Origin: Clostridia bacterium
Lineage (GTDB): Bacteria > Bacillota > Clostridia > Oscillospirales > Acutalibacteraceae
NCBI GenBank assembly: GCA_017435665.1
Contig: JAFSEP010000042.1
Coordinates: 1-64,000 of the forward strand
DNA length: 64,000 nucleotides
Reading direction: 5' to 3'
Under the pieces are notes generated by a model. The model was not told where the DNA came from. It did not search any database and saw only the letters and a program-made list of their open reading frames with translations. Both the position numbers and the translations under genes were made by a program. Numbering within the stretch: the stretch's first letter is position 1; each line of letters begins with the position of its first letter. Of this stretch, positions 17,526 through 25,536 are shown one piece after another.

Positions 17526-17708
17526 ATGAACAATGAACCATTAAAAATCAAAAAACGTGGTGAAGATGGGCATAGACTTATAACCGTAAGAATAAGGGAA
17601 GAAACCTTGTCTGAACTTGACAAAATTGCATCAGAAAGCAACTACTCCCGAAACGAGCTGATAAACATCATCCTCAAACACGGTGTAGAAAATATAGTTA
17701 TAGAATGA
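17526..17708 (+). CDS. Ribbon-helix-helix (Arc/CopG-type) regulator
   Basis: 60 residues from ATG, with GAGGTGATAG upstream. A basic N-terminal part (IKKRGEDGHRLITVRI) supplies the DNA-reading beta strand. It is followed by the two RHH helices (REETLSELDKIASESNYSR and NELINIILKHGVENIVI). Dimers of such proteins bind short palindromes cooperatively. The adjacent GATATC array is the obvious target, which would couple repression of this gene and of the divergent repeat protein. A hairpin terminator follows. Confidence 0.88.
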   Translation: MNNEPLKIKKRGEDGHRLITVRIREETLSELDKIASESNYSRNELINIILKHGVENIVIE

Positions 17709-17711
17709 ACC

Positions 17712-17737
17712 AAAGCGGCGAGAAACTCGCCGCTTTT
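17712..17737 (+). terminator. RHH gene terminator
   Basis: AAAGCGGCGAG / CTCGCCGCTTT stem with a short loop, then T-rich sequence. Confidence 0.9.
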
Positions 17738-17751
17738 AATATTTTTCTTCC

Positions 17752-18119
17752 ACCGAAGTGGTCCCCTAAAGCCTCTCCTGAAAGGAGAGGTGGCAAAATC
17801 GGATTGCGATTTTGACGGAGAGGTGCCCAAGCGGCACGCTTCGTGCCGAGGCAAACTAAGTTTGTTGCTGAAATTATCCCAACGCCAAGGGCGTTGTTTT
17901 GGCGACCTCTCAGTCACTTCGTGACAGCTTTTCCTCCGGAAACGGGAACCCCCTCGTCACATTCGTGACACTCCCCCTGACAGGGGGAATTTCCTTTCAG
18001 GAGAGCCTTTGCGCCCCTTCCGTCAAACGCCTTGCGTTTGCCACCTTCCTCAGTGAGGAAGGCATAAGGCTCCCTCTTTGAGGGAGCCGGATTTGACGTA
18101 GTCAAAGACTGAGGGAGTT
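17752..18119. repeat. Mosaic palindromic intergenic repeat element
   Basis: About 370 bases without a credible gene, built from many short stem-loops: CCTCTCCTGAAAGGAGAGG, TCACTTCGTGA, GTCACATTCGTGAC, CCCCCTGACAGGGGG, CCTTCCTCAGTGAGGAAGG and GGCTCCCTCTTTGAGGGAGC. Units of this type, with CTCAGTCACTTCGTGAC-like phrases, are a known family of intergenic repeats in Oscillospiraceae genomes. GC content is higher than in the neighbours. Short open frames across it are low-complexity and lack ribosome sites. Confidence 0.75.
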
Positions 18120-18142
18120 CATTTTCAACTTTCCATTTTCAA

Positions 18143-19522
18143 TTAACCCGCCGACTTAATCGCCTGCAGCACCTTGTTTGCAACGGGAATTGCTACTGAG
18201 CTTGCAGAGCCTCCGTTTTCAACCATTACAACAATGGCGTAAGGGAAATTCTCTTTCTGAGAAAATCCCATAAACCAGGCGTGAGGTCTTTTCCCGTCAA
18301 CCTCTGCTGTGCCTGTTTTACCGCACATTTCCAGTCCGGGGAAACGGCTGTCACCGTAGTAATTCTTTACGGTTGAACGCATTATTTTTTTCATCTGCGA
18401 TGCTGTTTCCGTGTCAATGCTTATCTGAGCTAAGGGTGAAATATTCCCCAGAAGCTCGGAAAGCTTTTCCGATGTTGAGTTTCTGACTATCTTAGGCGTG
18501 ACTGCGTTTCCACCGTTTGCAATCGCCCCCGTGAGCATCATCAGGTGACAGGGATTTGCAAGCACCGTATGCTGACCTATACCTGCCCAACCAAGCTCAT
18601 TTTTATCTGCGCCCTTTACGTTGAACAGGCTTTTTGAAAGATTCACACCGCAGGCAGAAAGCGAGGAATTGAAGCCCAGCTTCTCTGCAGTTGCTGTCAG
18701 CTTCTTTTTACCGAGCTCGTTTGCAAGCTGAGCAAAAACGCTGTTGCAGGATTTGTTATACGCCTTCTCAAAGCTGAGCTTTCCGTGAGTGGCGTTGCAG
18801 ATAACCGTTCCGTCCTCGGTTTTGTATTTACCCGTACACTTGAAGGTTCTTTCGCTGATGTTGTCTATGTTCTCTATGGCAGATATTGCAACCACCGTCT
18901 TGAAAACCGAACCGGGCGTAAACACACCCGAAAGAAGTCTGTTAAGATAGATGCCGTCATACTTGCCTGAGGTATCCGTGTTGATGTCATCAGGCTTGTT
19001 TTCGGGGTCATAGGTAGGCTTTGACACCATACAGATAACTTCCCCCGTCTTATAGTTATAAACGCCTACCGTGCCGTTGTTATAGCCCAATGCGTTGTAT
19101 GCGGCTTTGCATATATCCGAATCTATGGTGAGAGTTATGTCGTTACCCGTTCCGTCTTTAACAGCCTTATACACCCCGTTTACGAAGTCATATCCGATAA
19201 GATACGGACGGTATATGGTCTGCACACCCGTAGCAATATATCCCTGAATATCCCCGACGGTATGCAGAGTGGCTTTCCTTAATGTTACATCATTAATGAA
19301 GCTTCTTCCGTCATCGTCGCTTTCCACAAGAGCCTTTCCGTTTCTGTCAAAAACAGAGCCTGCAGTTGTAAGCTGACGGTTTGTATAAAGGTGGTTGTTT
19401 ACCCTCTTGGTTACCCATACTTCGCCATTTACCGCATAGCTATACATAAGGAAAACCAGTCCGCAGACAAACGCAACGACAAGTGCATAAAGAACGTAAC
19501 CTCGTCTTACCGTATTTCTCAT
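18143..19522 (-). CDS. Class B penicillin-binding protein (PbpA/FtsI-like transpeptidase)
   Basis: 459 residues. One N-terminal membrane segment (about 9-30) is followed by a small dimerisation domain and the transpeptidase domain. The active-site motifs are SVFK (S205-K208), SCN (258-260) and KTGT (402-405). It cross-links peptidoglycan peptides outside the membrane. The length and short N-terminal domain match actinobacterial PbpA and clostridial PBP2-like proteins. It follows an FtsW/RodA glycosyltransferase by about 30 bases, the typical SEDS-bPBP pairing, with an FHA protein at the head of the operon. Confidence 0.95.
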   Translation of the reverse strand: MRNTVRRGYVLYALVVAFVCGLVFLMYSYAVNGEVWVTKRVNNHLYTNRQLTTAGSVFDRNGKALVESDDDGRSFINDVTLRKATLHTVGDIQGYIATGVQTIYRPYLIGYDFVNGVYKAVKDGTGNDITLTIDSDICKAAYNALGYNNGTVGVYNYKTGEVICMVSKPTYDPENKPDDINTDTSGKYDGIYLNRLLSGVFTPGSVFKTVVAISAIENIDNISERTFKCTGKYKTEDGTVICNATHGKLSFEKAYNKSCNSVFAQLANELGKKKLTATAEKLGFNSSLSACGVNLSKSLFNVKGADKNELGWAGIGQHTVLANPCHLMMLTGAIANGGNAVTPKIVRNSTSEKLSELLGNISPLAQISIDTETASQMKKIMRSTVKNYYGDSRFPGLEMCGKTGTAEVDGKRPHAWFMGFSQKENFPYAIVVMVENGGSASSVAIPVANKVLQAIKSAG

Positions 19523-19553
19523 TTTTTCACCTTCTTATAACATAAAATCAATA

Positions 19554-20816
19554 TCAGTCTGATTTATAAAGCTTAGGATATGACCTCAGATCTGCCGCTT
19601 TGATAAAGGCAATCAGTCCCCATGAGCAAATCATACTTGAGCCTCCCCTGCTGACAAAGGGCAGAGTAACACCCGTCAGGGGGAGTATATCGGTAATTCC
19701 GAAAATATTCAGGCATACCTGGAAAAGAAGCATTGCCGCTGTGCTGACACAGGCAATGGAGTAAAATGTTGAGGGTGATGATTTTGAAATTTTTATGGAA
19801 TAGATTGCAAGGAAGGCAAACACAAGCACCACCAACAAGCCTGTTATCAGACCCATTTCCTCACAGATAACGCCCCAGATAAGATCGGTTGTTGATGCAA
19901 AAATACCCCTGAGCTTACCGTTACCTACACCAACACCGAAAAGTCCGCCGCTGAGTGAGTATATCATTGTCCGTGTCTGCTGATAGCCTGCGCCGTCCAT
20001 GTTTTCCCAGACGTGACGGTAAACGGCAAAACGGGAAGCTACCGTGGGCTTAACATAGATTATAAGTGCCGCACCCAGAAGTGCGCCGACGCATATGAAG
20101 GCTATTGAACGTATATCCCCCGAACGTATAAAGGAAATAACAATAAATGTGAAGAAGAATATCAGCGCTGTGCCGAAGTCTCTCATAAGGAAAAGTATAC
20201 CTATGCACCCGACGGCAAAAATCAGGTAACGCAGAATACTTCTTGAGCTTTGCAGCTTTTCAAGGGTTGCGGCACCAACGTATACGAATGCTATCTTCAC
20301 TATCTCCGAGGGTTGAAAGGAGAAGCCGGCAATATTCATCCAGTTATATGCTCCGTTCTTTTTACCCACGGTAAAATATATAACCACAAATGATGCGGCA
20401 AGACCCACACCTGCAAGAACTGCGATATACGGCCTCAGCTTCATTACACGCTTGACATCCTTGAGAAGCCACACAAGGAAGGTATATACCGCCATACCCA
20501 GCAATATTGCAATAAACTGCTTTTTAAGTCCTCCGGGATATATGCTTGCAGTAATGGTCATTCCCAGACCGCAAAGGAAAAAGGCTATACATTCAATTTC
20601 AAAATTATGCTTTCTGAAAACAAGGGTCATAACAAAAACATAAACCCATTCAACAGCTATATATGCAAGGAAATAAAGGGCTGTCACAGCCTGAAATTTC
20701 CCGTCTGTTATAATAGTGGGAAGCGAAGAACAAAGCTGAAATACCGTAATGACAGCAAGCACGAAGCCTACATCAACGCTTTTATATTTTTTACGTGCTT
20801 CCTGAAGCTTTGTCAT
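19554..20816 (-). CDS. FtsW/RodA/SpoVE family SEDS glycosyltransferase
   Basis: 420 residues with about 11-12 membrane segments. SEDS proteins polymerise lipid II into glycan strands together with a class B PBP. Recognisable family regions are the WMNIAGFSFQPSEIVKIAFV loop (GxxxQPSE motif), the GGLFGVGVGNGKLRG loop and the C-terminal PLTGVTLPFVSRGGSSMICS motif. Sequence alone does not separate the division (FtsW), elongation (RodA) or sporulation (SpoVE) role. It lies between the FHA protein and the PBP in the same operon. Confidence 0.95.
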   Translation of the reverse strand: MTKLQEARKKYKSVDVGFVLAVITVFQLCSSLPTIITDGKFQAVTALYFLAYIAVEWVYVFVMTLVFRKHNFEIECIAFFLCGLGMTITASIYPGGLKKQFIAILLGMAVYTFLVWLLKDVKRVMKLRPYIAVLAGVGLAASFVVIYFTVGKKNGAYNWMNIAGFSFQPSEIVKIAFVYVGAATLEKLQSSRSILRYLIFAVGCIGILFLMRDFGTALIFFFTFIVISFIRSGDIRSIAFICVGALLGAALIIYVKPTVASRFAVYRHVWENMDGAGYQQTRTMIYSLSGGLFGVGVGNGKLRGIFASTTDLIWGVICEEMGLITGLLVVLVFAFLAIYSIKISKSSPSTFYSIACVSTAAMLLFQVCLNIFGITDILPLTGVTLPFVSRGGSSMICSWGLIAFIKAADLRSYPKLYKSD

Positions 20817-20845
20817 AAAATCACCCCTTCCGGAAATTCTTGGTT

Positions 20846-21886
20846 TTATTTATAATCGGCAATAAACCTGAGCTTTCTGTCGCTGAGGCTGATAATATCT
20901 CCGTCGGAAAGTCTGACCATTTCCGAAATCTTTTCGCCGTTGACAAAGGTGCCGAAGGATGAATGTGCATCGGAAATATACCAGTTGTTTCCGCTTTTTG
21001 TCAGAAGTGCATGGCTCCTTGAAACGTTGGGAGCGTTTATCCTGATATCGCTTGCTCTGCTTCTTCCGAGAGTTATATGGTTACTGCATAAAAGAAGTGT
21101 CTCCCTTTCGGCAGGATTATATAAAGCTGCCTGTGCCCCGGCTCTGACCGGAGGCTTTTCTTTTTTCACGGTGCTGTCCTTAGGAGGTGAAACGGGAATT
21201 TTGTTTGCGGCAGTACCGAAAACATCACGGGAAAAGTCCGGTTTTCCGCTGTCCGCATATATATCCTCACCGTCAAATTCCGTAAATACGGGGTTATTCT
21301 TGGACGGATGGAAATTGACAAACATCCCCTCAAGTATTTCCTCGGGCGGAGCATATTCACTCATTGTATCATCGGCAGTCAGAGGTTCTGTCGGGGTATG
21401 CGTCTGCACATAATCATCGGTTGTGCCTTCTTCCGGAGCTTCCTCCTGCCTGTTCTTATTGCGGCGCTTCTTTTTGCCCACCTGAATAACAGGGTCATCG
21501 GTTATTACAAAAACGAAGCTGTTTCCTGCAAAGGCTATCTCATCAGAGCTTTTCATAGTTGTACCTTTTTCAATCTTTTCGCCGTTAACAAAGGTACCCA
21601 GCTTTGATATGGTATCAAAAATATACCAGCCGTCAACACGTCTGCAGATTACTGCGTGAAATCGGGAAACGTCTCCGTACGACAGAACAATATCGCAGGA
21701 CTTGCTTCTGCCGATAGAGGTCTCCCAAGTGTTAAGGGGAATCTTATCACCGTTTCGTTTATCTATAATGTAACCGTAGGTTTTGTTCACGGGATGCCCT
21801 ATGAGAAGTGTCTGAAAGCATTTGAAAAGTATGACGAATGCCATTACAGGCAAAGCATATCTGCAGAAGTCCGTTACAAACTGCAT
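20846..21886 (-). CDS. Membrane protein with two FHA domains
   Basis: 346 residues from the ATG with an AGGTGGTG ribosome site. An upstream extension to 21976 is open but runs into the promoter. A membrane segment (about 6-27) anchors two forkhead-associated domains. The first is at about 52-130 (TSIGRSKSCDIVLS, VSRFHAVI, LGTFVNGEKI) and the second at about 270-345 (TLGRSRASDIRI, VSRSHALL, FGTFVNGEKI), joined by a polar linker. Both keep the GR-S-RxH-NG residues that bind phosphothreonine. The FHA-SEDS-PBP order recalls the mycobacterial fhaB-rodA-pbpA-pknB cluster, so it probably links Ser/Thr kinase signals to wall synthesis. No kinase lies in this operon. Confidence 0.9.
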   Translation of the reverse strand: MQFVTDFCRYALPVMAFVILFKCFQTLLIGHPVNKTYGYIIDKRNGDKIPLNTWETSIGRSKSCDIVLSYGDVSRFHAVICRRVDGWYIFDTISKLGTFVNGEKIEKGTTMKSSDEIAFAGNSFVFVITDDPVIQVGKKKRRNKNRQEEAPEEGTTDDYVQTHTPTEPLTADDTMSEYAPPEEILEGMFVNFHPSKNNPVFTEFDGEDIYADSGKPDFSRDVFGTAANKIPVSPPKDSTVKKEKPPVRAGAQAALYNPAERETLLLCSNHITLGRSRASDIRINAPNVSRSHALLTKSGNNWYISDAHSSFGTFVNGEKISEMVRLSDGDIISLSDRKLRFIADYK

Positions 21887-21947
21887 CTGATTTTCACCAC
21901 CTGAAATAATTATCGGACTGTTTTGTTCCGTAAAATCTTCCATTTTA

Positions 21948-21976
21948 ATAATAATACTAATTATGGGAAAAGTCAA
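21948..21976 (-). promoter_or_regulatory. Promoter of FHA-SEDS-PBP operon
   Basis: TTGACT (21971-21976) and TATTAT (21948-21953) on the minus strand with a 17-base spacer. Confidence 0.75.
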
Positions 21977-22035
21977 ATATTGGATATCAGCGGGATTTAT
22001 TTTATCCGATTTTTTATCTATTCCTTTTCTATCCC

Positions 22036-22064
22036 TTGACTTTTATGCTTAAATATGGTAGCAT
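22036..22064 (+). promoter_or_regulatory. SCIFF promoter
   Basis: TTGACT (22036-22041) and TAGCAT (22059-22064), 17 bases apart, 30 bases before the peptide gene. Confidence 0.65.
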
Positions 22065-22093
22065 AAATTGAAATATTTGTGGAGGTGGAAACC

Positions 22094-22246
22094 ATGGAAC
22101 ACATCAAGACAATTGAAACACGCAATCTTTGCGAAAGCGCTAAGAACGGCGGTTGCGGTGAATGCCAGACATCATGCCAGTCTGCTTGCAAGACAAGCTG
22201 CGGTATCGCAAATCAGCAGTGTGAAAACACAGAAGAAAGCAAGTAA
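22094..22246 (+). CDS. SCIFF ranthipeptide precursor
   Basis: 50 residues. SCIFF ('six cysteines in forty-five') peptides are conserved in nearly all Clostridia and are cross-linked by a radical SAM maturase. The family start HIKTIETRNLCESAKNGG and the core CGECQTSCQSACKTSC are unmistakable. Cys lie at 13, 21, 24, 28, 32, 36 and 43. The residue after C36 is Gly, where my recollection of other SCIFFs is Thr. The ribosome site is GGAGGTGG. A terminator hairpin follows before the maturase gene, which would make far more peptide message than enzyme message. Confidence 0.97.
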   Translation: MEHIKTIETRNLCESAKNGGCGECQTSCQSACKTSCGIANQQCENTEESK

Positions 22247-22260
22247 TTGCAAAATATGAG

Positions 22261-22284
22261 ATGCCACCTGACGGTGGCATTTTT
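22261..22284 (+). terminator. Terminator / attenuator between SCIFF and maturase
   Basis: ATGCCACC / GGTGGCAT stem with a 4-nt loop and five Ts, in the 112-base gap before the maturase. Confidence 0.8.
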
Positions 22285-22358
22285 CATATTGAAATACAAA
22301 TCAACAGATAAAAACAGAGCAGACATTATATCGGCTCTGCTCTGAAAGGAAGAATAAA

Positions 22359-23738
22359 ATGATACATCAGTATAAATTAAACGGCTATAATATCGTCCTT
22401 GATGTCTGCTCAGGCTCAGTCCATGTAGTGGATGAGGTGGCATATGACATTATTGAAATCTTTGAAAGCAAGGACAGAGAAACCGTTATAAATGAGATTA
22501 CAGAAAAATATTCTGACCGTGAGGATATAACTGCACAGGATATTTCTGACTGCTACGCTCAGGTTGAAGCTCTGCGTGACAGCGGTAAGCTCTTTGCTCC
22601 CGATAATTTTGAAGCCATGGCAGGTCACCTGAAGCAGAAAACCGCAGGCGTTGTCAAGGCACTCTGCCTTCACATTGCACACACCTGCAATCTTAATTGC
22701 TCCTATTGCTTTGCAAGTCAGGGTAAGTATCAGGGGGAACGTGCAGTAATGAGCTTTGAAGTAGGTAAGAGAGCACTTGACTATCTTATTGAAAACTCAG
22801 GCACAAGACGCAACCTCGAGGTTGACTTCTTCGGAGGTGAGCCCCTTATGAATTTTGAGGTGGTAAAGCAGCTTGTTGCATATGCGAGAAGTATTGAAAA
22901 GGAAAAGGGAAAGAATTTCCGTTTCACCCTCACCACAAACGGCGTCCTTGTGGATGATGACGTTATTGAATTTGCCAACAGAGAATGCCACAATGTTGTT
23001 CTCAGCCTTGACGGACGAAAGGAAATACATGACCGATTCCGTGTAGATTATGCGGGAAACGGAAGCTGGGAAAGAATTGTTCCGAAATTTCAGAAGTTTG
23101 TTGAAGCAAGACAGGGCAAGGGCTATTATATGCGAGGCACCTTCACCCACGCAAATCCCGATTTTCTCAAAGATATTCAGCAGATGCTTGGCCTCGGTTT
23201 CAATGAGCTGAGTATGGAGCCGGTTGTATGTCCCCCGGGTGACCCATCTGAGCTTACGGATAAGGATTTACCCATAGTTCTTGACCAATATGAGAAGCTC
23301 GCCGAGCTTATGCTTGAAAAGGATAAGGAGGGCAAGCCCTTCACCTTCTATCATTATATGATCGACCTTACGGGCGGACCCTGCATTTACAAAAGAATTT
23401 CGGGCTGCGGCTCGGGAACCGAATATATGGCGGTTACTCCCTGGGGCGACCTTTACCCCTGCCACCAATTTGTCGGTGACGAAAAATTCCGTCTCGGTAA
23501 CATATGGGAAGGCGTAACTAACAAGGAAATTCAGAGCGAATTTGCCGCCTGCAACGTTTATGCGCATCCTGAGTGCCGTGACTGCTGGGCAAGGCTCTAC
23601 TGCTCAGGCGGATGCGCCGCCAACGCATACCACTCAACAGGCAGCGTAACCGGCGTTTACGAATACGGCTGTAAGCTGTTCCGTAAGCGTATGGAATGTG
23701 CAATAATGGTTGCCGTTGCAAGAGCTTTAGGTGAATAA
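22359..23738 (+). CDS. Radical SAM SCIFF peptide maturase
   Basis: 459 residues. It forms thioether cross-links in the SCIFF peptide. The N-terminal ~90 residues form the peptide-binding RRE-like part (HVVDEVAYDIIEIFESKDR). The radical SAM cluster is C110, C114 and C117 (CNLNCSYC). A SPASM domain follows with auxiliary-cluster cysteines (SGCGSGTEYMAV, LYPCHQF, CNVYAHPECRDCWARLYC, SGGCAANAY, GCKLF, MEC). The length and both cluster sets match the family. The next gene starts one base after the stop codon, so the two are probably cotranslated. Confidence 0.96.
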   Translation: MIHQYKLNGYNIVLDVCSGSVHVVDEVAYDIIEIFESKDRETVINEITEKYSDREDITAQDISDCYAQVEALRDSGKLFAPDNFEAMAGHLKQKTAGVVKALCLHIAHTCNLNCSYCFASQGKYQGERAVMSFEVGKRALDYLIENSGTRRNLEVDFFGGEPLMNFEVVKQLVAYARSIEKEKGKNFRFTLTTNGVLVDDDVIEFANRECHNVVLSLDGRKEIHDRFRVDYAGNGSWERIVPKFQKFVEARQGKGYYMRGTFTHANPDFLKDIQQMLGLGFNELSMEPVVCPPGDPSELTDKDLPIVLDQYEKLAELMLEKDKEGKPFTFYHYMIDLTGGPCIYKRISGCGSGTEYMAVTPWGDLYPCHQFVGDEKFRLGNIWEGVTNKEIQSEFAACNVYAHPECRDCWARLYCSGGCAANAYHSTGSVTGVYEYGCKLFRKRMECAIMVAVARALGE

Positions 23739-23739
23739 T

Positions 23740-25077
23740 ATGAACACGCCAATTTGCGATTTCGTCCGCAACTACACAGAAAATGAAGGTCTCAGACTTC
23801 ATATGCCCGGTCATAAGGGCTGTTGTCAGACAGGACCCGAAAAATACGACATAACAGAGATTGAGGGCGCAGATGCGCTCTACGAAGCTAAAGGAATAAT
23901 TGCCGAAAGCGAGAAAAATGCAGGCAAGCTTTTCGGCTGCAATACCTTTTATTCTACCGAAGGCTCGTCTCAATGCATCAGAGCTATGCTCTATCTTGCC
24001 GTTATTCATGCAAGGCAAAACGGAAAAAAGCCGCTTATACTCGCTGCCCGTAATGTTCACAAAGCCTTCGTAAGTGCGGCTGTCCTTCTTGATTTCGACT
24101 ACACATGGATTTATCCGCAAAATGATACATCCTATCTCTCCTGCAAAATCAACGGTGAAATTCTTGAGAAATATCTCTGCTCAGTTAACAAAATGCCCAC
24201 TGCTTTATATCTTACCTCCCCCGATTATCTCGGTAACGTTTCCGATATAGAGTCAGTTTCAGCGGTTTGCAAAAAGCACGGGATTTTACTTATTGTGGAT
24301 AATGCTCACGGTGCTTATCTGGGATTTTTGTCTCATTCAAGACATCCTATACATTTAGGGGCAGACATTTGCTGCGATTCTGCACACAAAACACTCCCCG
24401 TTCTGACAGGCGGCGCTTACCTTCATATTTCCGTCAAAGCTCCTTCCCTGCTTACAGAAAATGCAAAAAGTGCCTTGGCTCTTTTCGGCTCAACGAGTCC
24501 CTCTTACCTTATATTGCAGTCCTTAGATAAGGCTAACGCTTATCTTGCCGATAGCTATACCGAAAGGCTTGAGAGCTTCGTCTCACAGGTTGACGAACTC
24601 AGAAAGAATCTTGTTGCTCACGGATATTCTCTTATAGGTCAGGAGCCGCTTAAAATTACTGTTTCATCAAAGCCTTACGGTTACAAGGGCACAGAGCTTG
24701 CAGACATTCTCAATAAGCAAAACATTGTCTGCGAATTTGCCGACGATGATTTTATTGTGTTTATGCTCACTCCCGAAACATCTGCCAACGGATTGGAAAT
24801 ACTCGAAAAGGTGCTTTGCTCCGTTCCGAAAAAGGAAGCCCTGCTCACCTGTCCTCCGGGCTCTGTTCAGCCTGAAAGAGTGATGTCTGCAAGAGAGGCC
24901 GCTTTTTTGACAAGCAGAATTATGTCTGTTGACAAGTGCGAAAATATGATTCTGGCAGAGACTACCGTAGGCTGTCCCCCGGCAGTACCAATTGTTATAA
25001 GCGGTGAAAGAATAAGCAAGGAAGCCATTGACAGCCTCAGATATTACGGCTTCACAGAGCTTAAAGTGATTATATAA
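23740..25077 (+). CDS. PLP-dependent Orn/Lys/Arg decarboxylase-family enzyme
   Basis: 445 residues from the ATG one base after the maturase stop, with AGGTGA upstream. A fold-type I PLP enzyme. The N-terminal LRLHMPGHKG motif and the PLP-binding SAHKTLPVLTGG (Lys in SAHKT) are typical of the Lys/Arg/Orn decarboxylase group. The C-terminal part ends in a small domain (PPAVPIVISGERIS). The likely reaction is decarboxylation of a basic amino acid to a polyamine, but the substrate is not readable and the family includes members of unclear role. Tight linkage to the SCIFF maturase may be only operonic. Confidence 0.88.
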   Translation: MNTPICDFVRNYTENEGLRLHMPGHKGCCQTGPEKYDITEIEGADALYEAKGIIAESEKNAGKLFGCNTFYSTEGSSQCIRAMLYLAVIHARQNGKKPLILAARNVHKAFVSAAVLLDFDYTWIYPQNDTSYLSCKINGEILEKYLCSVNKMPTALYLTSPDYLGNVSDIESVSAVCKKHGILLIVDNAHGAYLGFLSHSRHPIHLGADICCDSAHKTLPVLTGGAYLHISVKAPSLLTENAKSALALFGSTSPSYLILQSLDKANAYLADSYTERLESFVSQVDELRKNLVAHGYSLIGQEPLKITVSSKPYGYKGTELADILNKQNIVCEFADDDFIVFMLTPETSANGLEILEKVLCSVPKKEALLTCPPGSVQPERVMSAREAAFLTSRIMSVDKCENMILAETTVGCPPAVPIVISGERISKEAIDSLRYYGFTELKVII

Positions 25078-25090
25078 GACGGTTTATTCA

Positions 25091-25132
25091 ACCACCTACC
25101 CCCAATCACGGGACCGTAGGTGGTTATTGTTA
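25091..25132 (+). terminator. Terminator after the PLP enzyme
   Basis: ACCACCTAC / GTAGGTGGT stem with a 16-nt loop and a T-rich end. Confidence 0.75.
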
Positions 25133-25156
25133 TAATAAAATCTATATATAAAACGC

Positions 25157-25184
25157 AGGCACCCCCGTGAACACGGAGGTGCCT
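25157..25184 (-). terminator. Terminator hairpin of the 39-residue peptide gene
   Basis: An AGGCACC / GGTGCCT stem extended by CCG-rich pairs, followed on the minus strand by GCGTTTTATATA. It is the most distal of three hairpins after the small gene. Confidence 0.75.
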
Positions 25185-25189
25185 TTAGG

Positions 25190-25237
25190 TTGGGTCTTAA
25201 GATCCAATATTAACGGCACGGAATACTCCGTGCCGTT
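25190..25237 (-). other. Two further hairpins in the 3' region of the small peptide gene
   Basis: TTGGGTCTTAAGATCCAA (25190-25207) is nearly self-complementary, with one G-T pair. AACGGCACGGA / TCCGTGCCGTT (25212-25237) is a perfect 11-bp stem with a 4-nt loop. Together with the hairpin at 25157 they make a structured 100-base 3' tail, which may stabilise the message or hold a small RNA. Confidence 0.65.
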
Positions 25238-25256
25238 ATTGTGCTTTTTAAGCTGA

Positions 25257-25376
25257 TTATGCAGGCATTGTGAACTTGCTGAGGATTACATCAGCCTGAG
25301 CTTCGTTAAGAGCGCCAACCTTAACAAGTAAGGAAATAAGTGCAGTAACAATTGATGCAATAATTGAAAGATCCAT
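25257..25376 (-). CDS. 39-residue hydrophobic peptide
   Basis: Not found by length-filtered gene calling, but well supported: ATG with AAGGAGG eight bases upstream, a TATAAT box about 30 bases upstream, and hairpins after TAA. The peptide starts with a hydrophobic helix (MDLSIIASIVTALISLLVKV). A Gly-Ala-Leu-Asn turn and a short amphipathic part (EAQADVILSKF) follow. There is no Cys and no classical leader. A small membrane-active peptide, toxin-like peptide or signalling peptide are all possible. It lies alone between the SCIFF locus and the his operon on the opposite strand to SCIFF. Confidence 0.7.
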   Translation of the reverse strand: MDLSIIASIVTALISLLVKVGALNEAQADVILSKFTMPA

Positions 25377-25536
25377 TTCAGTTGCCTCCTTATTAGATTA
25401 TATCAGAATTTCATTTTATAATTCCGAACATAGGAATGGTAACACTTTTACACAATTAATTCAATGTTTGTGCAAAAACAGATAATTTTGTTTACAATTA
25501 GTTCATATTGCAACGCCTTTTCAGACGTATTTTTTG

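Noticed and set aside
17642-18105. Open frames of 60-90 codons in the palindromic repeat
   Set aside because: They follow the stem-loop units, lack ribosome sites and have unnatural composition.
22068-22246. A longer 63-codon SCIFF frame starting upstream
   Set aside because: It lies in another frame than the Cys-rich peptide. The real peptide starts at the ATG after GGAGGTGG.
25257-25376. Calling the 39-residue peptide a leaderless bacteriocin
   Set aside because: No transporter or immunity gene is nearby, and it lacks the typical cationic Trp-rich composition. It was kept as a hydrophobic peptide of unknown role.
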